A DNA stretch of 43,641 bases from Oscillospiraceae bacterium (GTDB lineage: Bacteria; Bacillota; Clostridia; Oscillospirales; Ruminococcaceae), in NCBI GenBank assembly GCA_017518255.1, contig JAFWVK010000014.1, forward strand, positions 1-43,641. The letters run 5' to 3'. The notes below the pieces were generated by a model. That model did not search any database. It saw nothing but the letters and a program-made list of their open reading frames with translations, and was not told the origin of the DNA. Made by a program: the position numbers and the translations under genes. Of this stretch, positions 1-8,184 are shown piece by piece. Each line of letters opens with the position of its first letter. Positions within the stretch are counted from its first letter, which is position 1.

Positions 1-5
1 CCCTA

Positions 6-293
6 TTGCGTGAAAAAAGCGCTAAAGATGGGGGCTTGGGGGAAGGAAAACAAGAGTTTTCCTTCCCCCATTATCAATCTTTTGTACTGCTCCTGACAGG
101 AACAAATTGCAGAATAAGTGACTTTATCTACAAGCTGAGAGAGACTGCTTTCGCAGTCTCTCTGTCTGTCAAAAAAGTATCTGTTACTTCAATGAGCATT
201 TGAAACAGGTGACCGAAAGATTCATAATCGGGGGAGAGAAAACTCTTGTTTTCCCTCCCCCGATACTTCCTTCTTCCGCGCTTTTTGATGCAA
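6..293. repeat. Large imperfect palindrome made of three hairpins (MITE-like)
   Basis: Bases 6-70 are repeated in inverted orientation at about 227-293, so the whole segment folds about its centre near 150. Each arm contains its own strong hairpin: a perfect 14-bp stem at 37-50/57-70 with loop CAAGAG, and a 16-bp stem with one mismatch at 227-242/249-264 with loop CTCTTG. The two loops are reverse complements of each other. The centre is a perfect 11-bp stem at 138-148/153-163 with loop TTTC. The outer ends match as TTGCGTGAAAAAAGCGC against TTGCATCAAAAAGCGC. There is no coding signal. This resembles a miniature inverted-repeat element. It may continue past the left window edge, and its family is not recognised. 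Confidence 0.7.
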
Positions 294-385
294 ATAAGGA
301 ATTTCGCTGCCTGTGGGCTTTTGAAAAAGCTCGACCGAACCTTTTATGATACGCAGAATGAGTTTGATTATGATTGTGCGCTCGC

Positions 386-427
386 CCGCTGCGCTAAAAC
401 CGCCCTGACGCAGCGGTTGTTTTTTTT
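386..427 (+). terminator. Rho-independent terminator
   Basis: A CCGCTGCG/CGCAGCGG stem (386-393 and 409-416) is followed directly by TTGTTTTTTTTG. An alternative shorter stem AACCGC/GCGGTT ends at the same T-run. It probably ends a transcript entering from left of the window. Confidence 0.6.
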
Positions 428-588
428 GACGAAAAAACTTTTTCCCGTTTTTATCTTTTTTCAGGTTATTTTAATATTCCCGTGTTATCATACAGACAGT
501 GAAGCGAAAGCGCTTCCGATTTGATTTCAACCCCCATTTTCCCAATTTCTATTTCCCTATTTCATACTGATTTCATTTTAACCTCCGG

Positions 589-613
589 ACTGCCTGCGGG
601 CAGTTCTTTTTTT
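589..613 (+). terminator. Rho-independent terminator
   Basis: ACTGCC/GGCAGT stem with loop TGCG, followed by TCTTTTTTT. It isolates the AlkD-like gene from upstream + strand transcription. Confidence 0.65.
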
Positions 614-638
614 ATGAATGTTTCCGCGGGCGTATGAC

Positions 639-667
639 TTGTTTTTTTGAGGCAGATATGTTACAAT
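639..667 (+). promoter_or_regulatory. Promoter of the AlkD-like gene (extended -10)
   Basis: TTGTTT (639-644), a 17-base spacer, then TACAAT (662-667) preceded by TG one base upstream. The extended -10 compensates for the weak -35. It ends 36 bases before the start codon at 704. Confidence 0.55.
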
Positions 668-703
668 AGCGATAAACAAATCATCTGAAAAAGAGGGATC
701 CGA

Positions 704-1387
704 ATGAAAGAGCAATCCATTCAGGAACGGCTGTCGGCGCTTTCCGATCCGGAAAATGCAGCTTTTGTCGCAAAGCTGATTCCGAATGTGCCGGCAAAGA
801 GTATTCTCGGCGGCAGAACGCCGGCGCTCCGTGCACTGGCGAAAGAACTGGATCTTGAATGTGCCGGAGTGCAGGATTTCCTGCATACGCTCCCGCACAG
901 TCTGTTTGAAGAAAACCAGCTTCATGCATTTCTGATTTCCCGTATCCGCGATTTTGATGCCTGTGCGGCAGCTGTCAGGGCATTTCTGCCGTATATCGAC
1001 AACTGGGCAACCTGCGATCAGCTCAGCCCGGCTGTGTTCCGGCGAAAAGCGGAGCTTCTGCTGCCCGATCTCCGCCGCTGGCTGCAATCCGATGCGGAAT
1101 ACACAGTCCGCTTTGCAGTCGGGATGCTGATGCAGCATTTTCTGGATGAGCGCTTCCGCCCGGAATATCCCGAATGGGTCTGTGCTGTAAATCCGGAGGC
1201 TTATTATGTCTGTATGGAACAGGCTTGGTATTTTGCGACGGCGCTGGCAAAGCAGCCTGAATGCATCCTGCCCTATTTCACGGAGCGGCGCCTGCCCGGA
1301 CGTGTTCATAAAAAGGCAATTCAGAAGGCGATTGAAAGCCGCCGCATCCCCGATCATACGAAAGAATATCTCCGGACACTTCGGTAA
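704..1387 (+). CDS. AlkD-like DNA alkylation repair protein
   Basis: A 227-residue protein resembling the DNA alkylation repair (AlkC/AlkD, HEAT-like repeat) family. Members bind damaged DNA and excise bulky or positively charged N3/N7-alkylated purines without flipping the base. Seen: the family-like stretch IRDFDACAAAVRAFLPYIDN followed by WATCDQL around residue 100, and an amphipathic helical repeat pattern throughout. The length fits the family. The ATG has AGAGGG six bases upstream and its own extended -10 promoter, so the gene is a monocistronic + strand unit convergent with pyk. Its final codons form one arm of a 14-bp hairpin (1368-1402). Family assignment is fairly confident; substrate is not known. 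Confidence 0.85.
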   Translation: MKEQSIQERLSALSDPENAAFVAKLIPNVPAKSILGGRTPALRALAKELDLECAGVQDFLHTLPHSLFEENQLHAFLISRIRDFDACAAAVRAFLPYIDNWATCDQLSPAVFRRKAELLLPDLRRWLQSDAEYTVRFAVGMLMQHFLDERFRPEYPEWVCAVNPEAYYVCMEQAWYFATALAKQPECILPYFTERRLPGRVHKKAIQKAIESRRIPDHTKEYLRTLR

Positions 1388-1402
1388 AAAGTGTCCGGAG
1401 AT
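1368..1402. terminator. Hairpin overlapping the end of the AlkD-like gene
   Basis: A perfect 14-bp stem (1368-1381 and 1389-1402, arm ATCTCCGGACACTT) with a 7-base loop that contains the stop codon of the AlkD-like gene. There is no long T-run on either side. It lies between the convergent AlkD-like gene and pyk and may serve both. Confidence 0.45.
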
Positions 1403-1499
1403 TCAGTCTGCCGGGAAACTGTATCAGAATGATCCGTGCGCGGAACGCACCGTTTGCATGAAAAAGCCGCTGAGAATCATCTTCCGGTGTCCCTGTCGA

Positions 1500-2924
1500 T
1501 TATTCAATAGACTCAACCTTCAGCAGATTGGTCGTTCCGGAAATACCGAGCGGAACGCCGGCGGTAATCACCACCAGATCGCCGGGCTTGACATATCCCG
1601 CATCACACGCCGCCTCAACAGCATGGCGGAACAGTGCATCCGTGCTGCGCTCCTCATTGATTACCAGCGGATAAACGCCCCATGACATATTCATCTGCCG
1701 CTGTATCATTTCATCAGTCGTGCAGGAAACAATCGGGAACATCGGACGGTATTTGGAAATCAGCCGCGCTGTTTCGCCGCCCTTTGTGACCGTAATAATT
1801 GCGCTTGCATCCAAATCGTGCGAAGTTGTTACGGTCGCGTGTGCAATCGCATCCGCAATCGTCACCTTTCCGTTTGTGCGGGCAAGGAATTCCGCCTTAT
1901 AGTCGATATTGCTCTCGGTCGTTGCGGCAATCCGCGCCATTGTTTCAACAGCCTCCACCGGATGCTGACCGGCAGCGGTTTCGCCGGAGAGCATGATCGC
2001 GCTGGTTCCGTCATAGATCGCATTTGCAACATCCGTAATCTCCGCACGTGTCGGACGCGGATTGTTCATCATGGATTCCAGCATCTGGGTTGCGGTAATG
2101 ACCTGCTTTCCTGCTTCATAGCCCTTGCGGATCAGCTTTTTCTGAATATCCGGAATCTGCTCAAACGGAATTTCCACGCCCATATCTCCGCGCGCAACCA
2201 TGATGCCGTCCGCCGCTTCGAGAATCTCGTCAATATTGTTGACGCCTTCGCGGTTTTCGATTTTTGCAATAATCCGGACGCCGTACCAGCCGAGACTCTG
2301 CGTGAATTTCCGCAGATATCGGATGTCTGCTCCCGTGCGTGCAAAGCTTGCGGCAATAAAATCAAAGCCGAGCTTCGAGCCGAATTCGAGATCCTCCATA
2401 TCGGCATCACTGAGATACGGCATGGAAAGATGCACGTCCGGGAAATTGCAGGATTTATGATTGGAAAGAACGCCGCCGTGAATGACGCGGCACTCAATAT
2501 CGGTCGCCGAGACATGTTCCACGCGCAGCTCAACCAGCCCGTCGTTAATCATGACCGTATCGCCGGGTTTGACATCTTTTGTCAGACGCGCATAGCTGAC
2601 GCTGCCGATGCGGTTGTCACAGGGGACATCGCGGGTTGTCAGCGTATAGAGATCGCCGTCGAAAATCTCGGTGTTTCCCGCAGGAAATGTGCGCAGACGC
2701 ACTTCCGGTCCTTTCGTATCCAGCATGGTTGCAATCGGAAGTCCCAATTCCTCCCGCAGACGGAGTATTTTCTCAAAGCGTTCCTTGTCCTTTTCATAGT
2801 CCGCATGGGAAAAATTAAACCGCGCAACATTCATGCCCGCCTGCATCATCTGGCGCAGAACCTCTTCGGAATCGGTCGCGGGACCGACCGTGCATACAAT
2901 TTTAGTTTTTCTGAGCAACTGCAT
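1500..2924 (-). CDS. pyk: Pyruvate kinase
   Basis: Cytosolic glycolytic enzyme converting phosphoenolpyruvate and ADP to pyruvate and ATP. The 474-residue protein starts with the typical LLRKTKIVCTVGPATDS. It then shows the substrate/metal segments DTKGPEVRLRTF, IIAKIENREGV (the lysine-containing active-site motif) and GIMVARGDMGVEI. It ends at the allosteric domain without the extra PEP-utiliser domain seen in Bacillus pyruvate kinases. I chose the second in-frame ATG (2924) because GGAG lies 7 bases before it; the ATG at 2930 is almost touching the Shine-Dalgarno. A hypothetical gene lies 33 bases upstream on the same strand and is probably cotranscribed. Confidence 0.96.
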   Translation of the reverse strand: MQLLRKTKIVCTVGPATDSEEVLRQMMQAGMNVARFNFSHADYEKDKERFEKILRLREELGLPIATMLDTKGPEVRLRTFPAGNTEIFDGDLYTLTTRDVPCDNRIGSVSYARLTKDVKPGDTVMINDGLVELRVEHVSATDIECRVIHGGVLSNHKSCNFPDVHLSMPYLSDADMEDLEFGSKLGFDFIAASFARTGADIRYLRKFTQSLGWYGVRIIAKIENREGVNNIDEILEAADGIMVARGDMGVEIPFEQIPDIQKKLIRKGYEAGKQVITATQMLESMMNNPRPTRAEITDVANAIYDGTSAIMLSGETAAGQHPVEAVETMARIAATTESNIDYKAEFLARTNGKVTIADAIAHATVTTSHDLDASAIITVTKGGETARLISKYRPMFPIVSCTTDEMIQRQMNMSWGVYPLVINEERSTDALFRHAVEAACDAGYVKPGDLVVITAGVPLGISGTTNLLKVESIE

Positions 2925-2957
2925 ATTCATACTCCTTTCATGCTGCCTGTTCCGATG

Positions 2958-3446
2958 TTACGGCTCCGCCCAGTAGCGATCCTTCAGCGGAATCATCATC
3001 GCAAAATTCTGCCGCAGACCTTTCCAGCCGTCGGGAACATAGGCTTCCAGCCTGTCCTCCTTCGGCAGCAGCGAATACAGTGCCTTTGTATCAAAATTGA
3101 CATAGAGCAGCGGCAGCAATGCAGATTTCTGCGATTCCTCCGCCCGCATATAGAGATAGGCAAGCTCTGCCGTATCGGCAGCAGAGAGCATGATTTTTTC
3201 AAAGAATTCCGCGGCTGTGGATTTATCCAGCAGGGGAATGCGGAAACGGCTCTGGCAGAACTCTCCGAAAGAGCCGATTTCACGGACAAACTCGACCAGT
3301 GAACGCCCCTTCTTCTGATACTTTGCATACAGGTCGTCATAATACTTGCGATAATCCAGCCGCCAGAGTGTTTTGTCCGTTACAAACCAGCGGAGCTGAT
3401 TCCGGAACATTGTCCCGACAATAATCTGATCTTCCTGAATTTCCAT
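2958..3446 (-). CDS. Hypothetical protein upstream of pyk
   Basis: A 162-residue soluble protein that I do not recognise. It has no signal peptide or membrane segment and is rich in aromatic and charged residues (WRLDYRKYYDDLYAKYQKKG near residue 28), with mostly helical character. GGAGGG seven bases before the ATG supports the start. It is followed after 33 bases by pyk and preceded by the CotH gene with its weak terminator, so a pyk-linked role is possible, but nothing in the sequence shows what it does. Confidence 0.75.
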   Translation of the reverse strand: MEIQEDQIIVGTMFRNQLRWFVTDKTLWRLDYRKYYDDLYAKYQKKGRSLVEFVREIGSFGEFCQSRFRIPLLDKSTAAEFFEKIMLSAADTAELAYLYMRAEESQKSALLPLLYVNFDTKALYSLLPKEDRLEAYVPDGWKGLRQNFAMMIPLKDRYWAEP

Positions 3447-3515
3447 TTGTTTTCCCTCCGTTTATGTGATTCCTGTCCGCAAATCCTGCGTAACCGAAAC
3501 AGGAACATACGTGAA

Positions 3516-3549
3516 ACAAACCGGCTGCGGAAATCCGCACCCGGTTTGT
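3516..3549. terminator. Terminator-like hairpin after the CotH gene
   Basis: ACAAACCGG/CCGGTTTGT plus an inner TGCGG/CCGCA stem, separated by one-base bulges, with loop AAAT. On the - strand it is followed only by TTCAC, so termination is likely partial and may let transcription reach the hypothetical gene and pyk. Confidence 0.5.
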
Positions 3550-3560
3550 CTTTTACGGAT

Positions 3561-6185
3561 TTATTTAGCTGCTTTCAAAGCTTTCGCCTTGAGCATGGTA
3601 AGGTCTGCTGCCGTCAGCTTGCCGGAATGATCCATGTCATATTTCTGCGCTTCCTGAGAAGTCAGTGAGCCGTTGGTCAGCAGATATTTCTGAAGCTTTC
3701 TTGCATCGGCTGCGGTGTAGGTATCCGGCGAGAATGCACCCTCCTCAAAGACTGCCTGAACCGTTGCCTGAGTTTCCGTAACCTGAATTTCCGCTGTTTC
3801 GCTGGATGCAGTGCCGTTGGCGAACAATGCGTTGGTGACCTTCCAGCTTGAGAATTCATAGCCCTCTGCCGCAGCTGCCTGAAGCTTAAGCAGACAGCTT
3901 GCCGGATAGGTTCCGCTCCATGTGCCGTTGGTAAAGGTCAGCGACGGAATGGAATTCAGACCGATGCTGCCCGCATCCTTCGGATCGGTCACCGTGACCG
4001 TGAATACCTGGCTGGAGACCTTGTTGCCGAGATAATTCAGCAGATGCTGCTTCGCATTGGTATCGCGGCTGCGCCAGAAATTCTGAATGGTAGAGATTTC
4101 GCTTTTGACAGACTGCTTCGGATCCTGCTGGAAGCTCATGCCGGGGAACATACCGCCGCCGCCCCCAGAGAAGCGGGAAACCGTTGCTGCATCAATTTCG
4201 GTATAAATCTGCTCATAGCGGCTGACTGCGGCAGTCATATTATCCGCTTTGAAATTTTCGTTGCAGAGATCGAAGTAGCGTTCAACAAACAGATTACGGA
4301 ATTCCTCGGAATTGTCCAGAAGTCCGAAGAACAGCTTGGTAATCCATTTATTCTTCTGCTTCAGCGTCTGGAAGGAATTGGTATTGCTGTTGCTCTGACC
4401 GTAGAGTCCCTGTCCGTATTCGGTATCAAACAGGACAAAGCGCCAGATTCCGTCGGCATAAGTTCTTGTTTCGTCAACGGTCTCGGTTTTCCAGAGGCAG
4501 TAGTTATTGTCGCCGAAGTCGCTGTTTCCGATAATCAGCTCGGTTGCCATATAATCGGCAAAGCTGCTCGGATCCACAATTTTGATGAACTGCTCATAAA
4601 TCTGCGGCGTGTTTGCCTGATCGGCAAGCTGCTTCAGTGCTTCGTAATCCGCAAAGCCCTGGTCGCTGCCTTCCTCAAGCTCGTCGTTCTTAATCATGCA
4701 GACGGTGTCTTCCTTGACGCCGAAATGATCGGAGATATAAGTTTTGTCGAGCTTCTCGACGATGTTGTAAGCGCCCCAGAATTCGCCGTCAATGAAGACA
4801 ACGCATTCTGTCTGTGCCTGCGTACCGAAAGCGCGTTCCGGAACCGCTTCCTGATTGATGCGGTCACGGATTTTGGTTGTACTGTCGTTTCCGCCGTTGC
4901 GGAGTGTCAGTTTATCAAAGGTATCAATAACCTTTCCTTTTTGCGTCTTGATTGCGCCGTCAAAGAAATCATAGCGGATTTTGGTATCGCCGTAATCGGC
5001 ACGCGCATAGAGATTGAAACTCTTCTGCGCATTGGTGCGGGTTGCGCCGCCGTGAATACGAATGCCGATTTCTGTCGAATAAGCAGCTTCACCGGATTCA
5101 AAGACGGTAATATGCGCCGGACGCTCCCAGGCTTTGCCCTTCTGTGTGAAGTTTGCCGGCTGTTCCCATTCTCTTGCGCGCGGGTCGTAGTCGCTTCCGT
5201 TCTTCCAGTCGTCATAGGTTTTTCCGTAGACATAGATGCCTGTTTCGTAATCGAACAGATTATCCGGGTCTGTGACCAGCGAGATGACGCGCATATTCTT
5301 GACAAACTCATTGTCGCCGTATCCGATGAAATAGGTCTTTGTGATAATATCGCTGACATTTCCGTCCGAATCCACTGCAATCGCACGGACAATCATCGCC
5401 TTGTCCACGGGATCGCTGGGCGGGAAGTAGCTGTTTGAGATGTTTCTTTCTTCCGCAAGAACATTCGGCTCATCCGATTTGTCATAGATTCTGATTGCGG
5501 AAGAATAGCGGGTTGAAGAAGTGTCCGGATCGCTGCCGTCAGTGGTATAGTAAACGGTGCAGCCCTGCTTCGCCGTCAGAGTCAGATTGAATTCCGAGGA
5601 ATAGAATCCGCTCTCCTTCGAGAAAGCCGGTGCTTCCACTGCAATTTTCTCGGTTGCATTTGTCGGATTGGCGCTGCCGGGCGAGAGTTTGCCGATGACG
5701 GCGAAAGTCTCGCTGCCGTCCGGCACTCTGCCGAAAGCGTTGTCATCCGAAAGACCGGGAACCTCCAGCTGCTCGACCTGTGTGCCGTTTGCATCAGTCA
5801 GAGTCAGGGTCTCTCCGTTTTTGGAAAGACCGAACGGAGCGCCGGTTACCTCTGCGCCTTCCTTTACGCCGCACCACACATATGCAAAGCCTTTTGCCGG
5901 AACTGTAGTTGCCGGGAAAGTATAAGCATAGGGCTGCTCCGCGTCGTCTGTCAGACCGTATCCGGCAAGCGACACTGCTGAGCTTCCGGTGTTATAAAGC
6001 TCGACATAATCATAGAACTGCCCGTCCGGCGCTGCAATTGTTGTATTTTTTGTGCAGACCTCGTTGATTACAACGGTACCGGCTGCGGCTGCCGTCACCG
6101 GAGGCAGCGCATTCAGGCAGACTGCCGGAAACAGGGCAGAAAGACCTGCTGCGGCAAACCGGCGGATATTTGCGTTTTTCATCAT
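3561..6185 (-). CDS. Secreted CotH-kinase-domain protein with C-terminal dockerin
   Basis: An 874-residue exported modular protein. Residues 1-36 are a signal peptide ending in an Ala-rich stretch. Residues 37-130 resemble a lamin-tail domain (VVINEVCTKN, YDYVELYNTG, WCG). Residues 183-290 resemble a chitobiase/FN3-like domain (VYYTTDGSDP). Residues 300-640 are a CotH domain with IRIHGG, KLTLRNGGND, FWGAYNIVEKLD and LFDTEYGQG. A Gly-rich stretch follows near 674-678, then a beta-rich repeat at 727-815 and a type I dockerin at about 817-874. The last Ca-binding loop DMDHSGKLTAADL is intact, but the first dockerin repeat lacks its aspartate loop. CotH domains in spores phosphorylate coat proteins; in Ruminococcus they occur on cellulosomal proteins of unclear function. 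A consensus promoter precedes it. Activity is inferred. Confidence 0.9.
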   Translation of the reverse strand: MMKNANIRRFAAAGLSALFPAVCLNALPPVTAAAAGTVVINEVCTKNTTIAAPDGQFYDYVELYNTGSSAVSLAGYGLTDDAEQPYAYTFPATTVPAKGFAYVWCGVKEGAEVTGAPFGLSKNGETLTLTDANGTQVEQLEVPGLSDDNAFGRVPDGSETFAVIGKLSPGSANPTNATEKIAVEAPAFSKESGFYSSEFNLTLTAKQGCTVYYTTDGSDPDTSSTRYSSAIRIYDKSDEPNVLAEERNISNSYFPPSDPVDKAMIVRAIAVDSDGNVSDIITKTYFIGYGDNEFVKNMRVISLVTDPDNLFDYETGIYVYGKTYDDWKNGSDYDPRAREWEQPANFTQKGKAWERPAHITVFESGEAAYSTEIGIRIHGGATRTNAQKSFNLYARADYGDTKIRYDFFDGAIKTQKGKVIDTFDKLTLRNGGNDSTTKIRDRINQEAVPERAFGTQAQTECVVFIDGEFWGAYNIVEKLDKTYISDHFGVKEDTVCMIKNDELEEGSDQGFADYEALKQLADQANTPQIYEQFIKIVDPSSFADYMATELIIGNSDFGDNNYCLWKTETVDETRTYADGIWRFVLFDTEYGQGLYGQSNSNTNSFQTLKQKNKWITKLFFGLLDNSEEFRNLFVERYFDLCNENFKADNMTAAVSRYEQIYTEIDAATVSRFSGGGGGMFPGMSFQQDPKQSVKSEISTIQNFWRSRDTNAKQHLLNYLGNKVSSQVFTVTVTDPKDAGSIGLNSIPSLTFTNGTWSGTYPASCLLKLQAAAAEGYEFSSWKVTNALFANGTASSETAEIQVTETQATVQAVFEEGAFSPDTYTAADARKLQKYLLTNGSLTSQEAQKYDMDHSGKLTAADLTMLKAKALKAAK

Positions 6186-6263
6186 GTAGGATCCCCTCTC
6201 TCCTGTGTTTTGCGCACAGTTTTTTTGGATTCCCCCTACATTCCCAAAACATTTCCATAATAT

Positions 6264-6292
6264 AGTATAGCACAGAATGTTTTCTCTGTCAA
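6264..6292 (-). promoter_or_regulatory. Consensus promoter of the CotH-dockerin gene
   Basis: On the - strand: TTGACA (6292-6287), a 17-base spacer, TATACT (6269-6264). It ends about 80 bases upstream of the CotH start codon. Confidence 0.8.
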
Positions 6293-6312
6293 GAGCGTTT
6301 TTAGCCGAAATG

Positions 6313-6349
6313 CAAAAACCGGCTTCCTTTTTTCAGAAAGCCGGTTTGC
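6313..6349 (-). terminator. Terminator of the RCC1/122-residue gene pair
   Basis: AAACCGGCTT and AAGCCGGTTT arms with a 12-base loop, followed on the - strand by TT after the stem's own TTT. It separates the RCC1 pair from the CotH promoter. Confidence 0.7.
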
Positions 6350-6360
6350 GTTTATGCAGA

Positions 6361-6729
6361 TTATTTGTCTTTTCGTTTGAGCTTGTCATAGAAAGCAGAT
6401 GTTGCTGATGCCACTTCTGACAATAGTCGCATTGACTCTTGATCACGCTGAACCTTTAGTATAACCGGAGTTCTGTATGTGTCAACACCGAATAAATCAG
6501 CGGGGGAAACAACCATTGCACTGAGGTATTCGTCCATTACCTTCAAATATAAATCAGAGGCGGTTTTCAGTCTTTTTACATCGTCTTGATATTTAGCAAT
6601 GTTGTCTATATCCACTTCTTCCGCACTCCATATGGATTCAGCATCACAAGTGATATCACCTAATTTTTGTAATGCATCTGTAAGTGCTTTCTTGCTCTCA
6701 TCAGATATTTTTGCAATCCTTTGTTTCAT
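6361..6729 (-). CDS. Hypothetical helical protein in the AT-rich patch
   Basis: A 122-residue protein that I cannot assign. It is predicted soluble and almost entirely helical, with heptad-like spacing and a Lys-rich end (DKLKRKDK), and it has no signal peptide. GGAAGGAT lies upstream of the ATG. It begins 72 bases after the RCC1 lipoprotein gene with no terminator between, so the two are probably cotranscribed. Both share a base composition more AT-rich than their neighbours, which points to acquisition by transfer. Confidence 0.7.
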   Translation of the reverse strand: MKQRIAKISDESKKALTDALQKLGDITCDAESIWSAEEVDIDNIAKYQDDVKRLKTASDLYLKVMDEYLSAMVVSPADLFGVDTYRTPVILKVQRDQESMRLLSEVASATSAFYDKLKRKDK

Positions 6730-6801
6730 AATGAATCATCCTTCCTAATAATGACTTTGATTATTCCTGAAATAGAAATGAAATCAATTCCTATTTTCAT
6801 T

Positions 6802-8082
6802 CTAATTTGGAAGAGTAATTTTTGTAGGAGAATGTCTGTCTTCTGTTGTGCCGTCACCTAACTCTCCATGAGTATTATCTCCCCACATATAAAGACTTCC
6901 ATCTTCGGTAATCGCACCACTAAAACCACCGCCAAGTGATACGGATTTGACGTGATCCATGATTTTGATAGGTGTATTGGAATCTATTCCCTCAACATAT
7001 CTATAATCATAATCATCGTCTTGATAGTTATTGTTTCCTAATTTACCATGAAAGTTACTTCCCCACATATAAAGACTTCCATCCTCAGTCACCGCGCCAC
7101 TAAAATCAGCGTCAAGTGATACGGACTTGATATGATCCATGATCTTGACAGGAGTTATTCTAGTTTCTGTTGTGCCATCACCTAATTGTCCCATTTTATT
7201 AATCCCCCCCCACATATACAAACTGCCATCTTCTGTGATTGCGGCACTGGAACTGTAGCCAAGTGATACGGACTTGACGTGATCCATAATTTTGATCGGC
7301 ATATGTTTATCATTTGTTGTACCGTCACCTAAATATCCGTGGGTGTTACTACCCCACATATAAAGGCTTCCATCTTCGGTAATCGCACCACAAAAACTAT
7401 CGCCAAGTGATATGGATTTAACGTTTTCCATGATTTTGATAGGTGAATGTTCATCATCTGCCGTGCCATTGCCTAACTGGCCTTTCCAATTCCAGCCCCA
7501 AATATATAAACTACCATCGTCTGTGATAGCGGCAGTATTTCCAGAACAGGATGAAACAGATTTGACGTGATCCATGATTTTGATCGGAATATATTTATCA
7601 TTTGTTGTACCGTCACCTAGTTGACCGAATTCATTGAGCCCCCACATATACAATTCGTTATTGCTTGTAATTGCAGAACAGCACAAGGTGCCCATAGATA
7701 CTGACGTGATATTATCCAGTATTTTTATAGGCTTATTGCAATCAATTCCTTCTTCAAAGGCCAGATCCCCGCCATTCTTTCCATTGCATAATTGACCGTA
7801 ACGATTATCCCCCCACATATATAGACTTCCGTCTTCAGATATTGCGGCACTAAAACATGAACCCAGTGAGATTTCTTTAACCTTCAAGGATGTTTCTTCA
7901 ATTTGAGACTGGTTTGAGAATGAATCTGATTCTGTTTCGGTTTCTTGGAAAGCGGAAGGTGTAGAATCACTTGTCTTAACTTGATCACCTTTGGAACTGG
8001 ATTGACCTGATTGCTCCTTACATCCGGAAAAACTCAAGAGCAAAACCAGATTAAGTGATAAGCACAATATTTTGCGTTTCAT
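6802..8082 (-). CDS. RCC1-repeat beta-propeller lipoprotein
   Basis: A 426-residue exported lipoprotein. The N-terminus is a lipoprotein signal (MKRKILCLSLNLVLLLSFSG followed by Cys at the lipobox LSFSGC), then a Ser/Thr/Glu-rich linker to about residue 65. Seven RCC1 repeats follow, each of the form GAITEDGSLYMWG, then N, then GxLGDGTT and KIMDHVKSV. Seven blades make one closed propeller with no further domain. Such propellers are protein-interaction scaffolds; the partner here is unknown. The repeats are very similar in DNA, so recombination could add or delete blades. A run of eight G lies in the fifth blade, at the place where that blade has one extra residue. Its promoter is unusual. 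Confidence 0.88.
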   Translation of the reverse strand: MKRKILCLSLNLVLLLSFSGCKEQSGQSSSKGDQVKTSDSTPSAFQETETESDSFSNQSQIEETSLKVKEISLGSCFSAAISEDGSLYMWGDNRYGQLCNGKNGGDLAFEEGIDCNKPIKILDNITSVSMGTLCCSAITSNNELYMWGLNEFGQLGDGTTNDKYIPIKIMDHVKSVSSCSGNTAAITDDGSLYIWGWNWKGQLGNGTADDEHSPIKIMENVKSISLGDSFCGAITEDGSLYMWGSNTHGYLGDGTTNDKHMPIKIMDHVKSVSLGYSSSAAITEDGSLYMWGGINKMGQLGDGTTETRITPVKIMDHIKSVSLDADFSGAVTEDGSLYMWGSNFHGKLGNNNYQDDDYDYRYVEGIDSNTPIKIMDHVKSVSLGGGFSGAITEDGSLYMWGDNTHGELGDGTTEDRHSPTKITLPN

Positions 8083-8113
8083 AGCTAATCTCCTTTTCGT
8101 AAATTCACATTCT

Positions 8114-8128
8114 CAACAATCATTGTTG
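8114..8128. promoter_or_regulatory. Palindromic operator-like site in the RCC1 leader
   Basis: CAACAAT-C-ATTGTTG, extendable by one T/A pair, lies between the -10 and the Shine-Dalgarno of the RCC1 lipoprotein gene. Size and position fit a repressor site; the regulator is unknown. Confidence 0.4.
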
Positions 8129-8136
8129 ATGTTGAC

Positions 8137-8161
8137 ATTATATCAAAAAAAAAAACGTCAA
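8137..8161 (-). promoter_or_regulatory. RCC1 promoter with a homopolymer spacer
   Basis: On the - strand: TTGACG (8161-8156), a 13-base spacer made of eleven T followed by GA, then TATAAT (8142-8137). The spacer is four bases shorter than optimal and is mostly a single-base run, so its length may change by slippage. See findings. Confidence 0.5.
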
Positions 8162-8184
8162 GCGTTTTCGTGAACTTTGTATAG

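Larger units (their letters stand above)
294..703. other. Intergenic stretch with terminators, no convincing gene
   Basis: Between the palindromic repeat and the AlkD-like gene I see two terminators and one promoter. Open frames here are short, lack a Shine-Dalgarno sequence and run through terminator hairpins. I see no gene or RNA family in this stretch. Confidence 0.6.

Noticed and set aside
6..524. Short + strand open frames of 65 and 92 codons
   Set aside because: They run through the palindromic repeat and a terminator, lack Shine-Dalgarno sequences and have no protein-like composition.
1818..3302. Long + strand open frame opposite pyk and the hypothetical gene (similar ones opposite CotH, asnB, purB, ugpC)
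   Set aside because: These are antisense shadows produced by the codon bias of confident - strand genes; they have no start signals or recognisable motifs.
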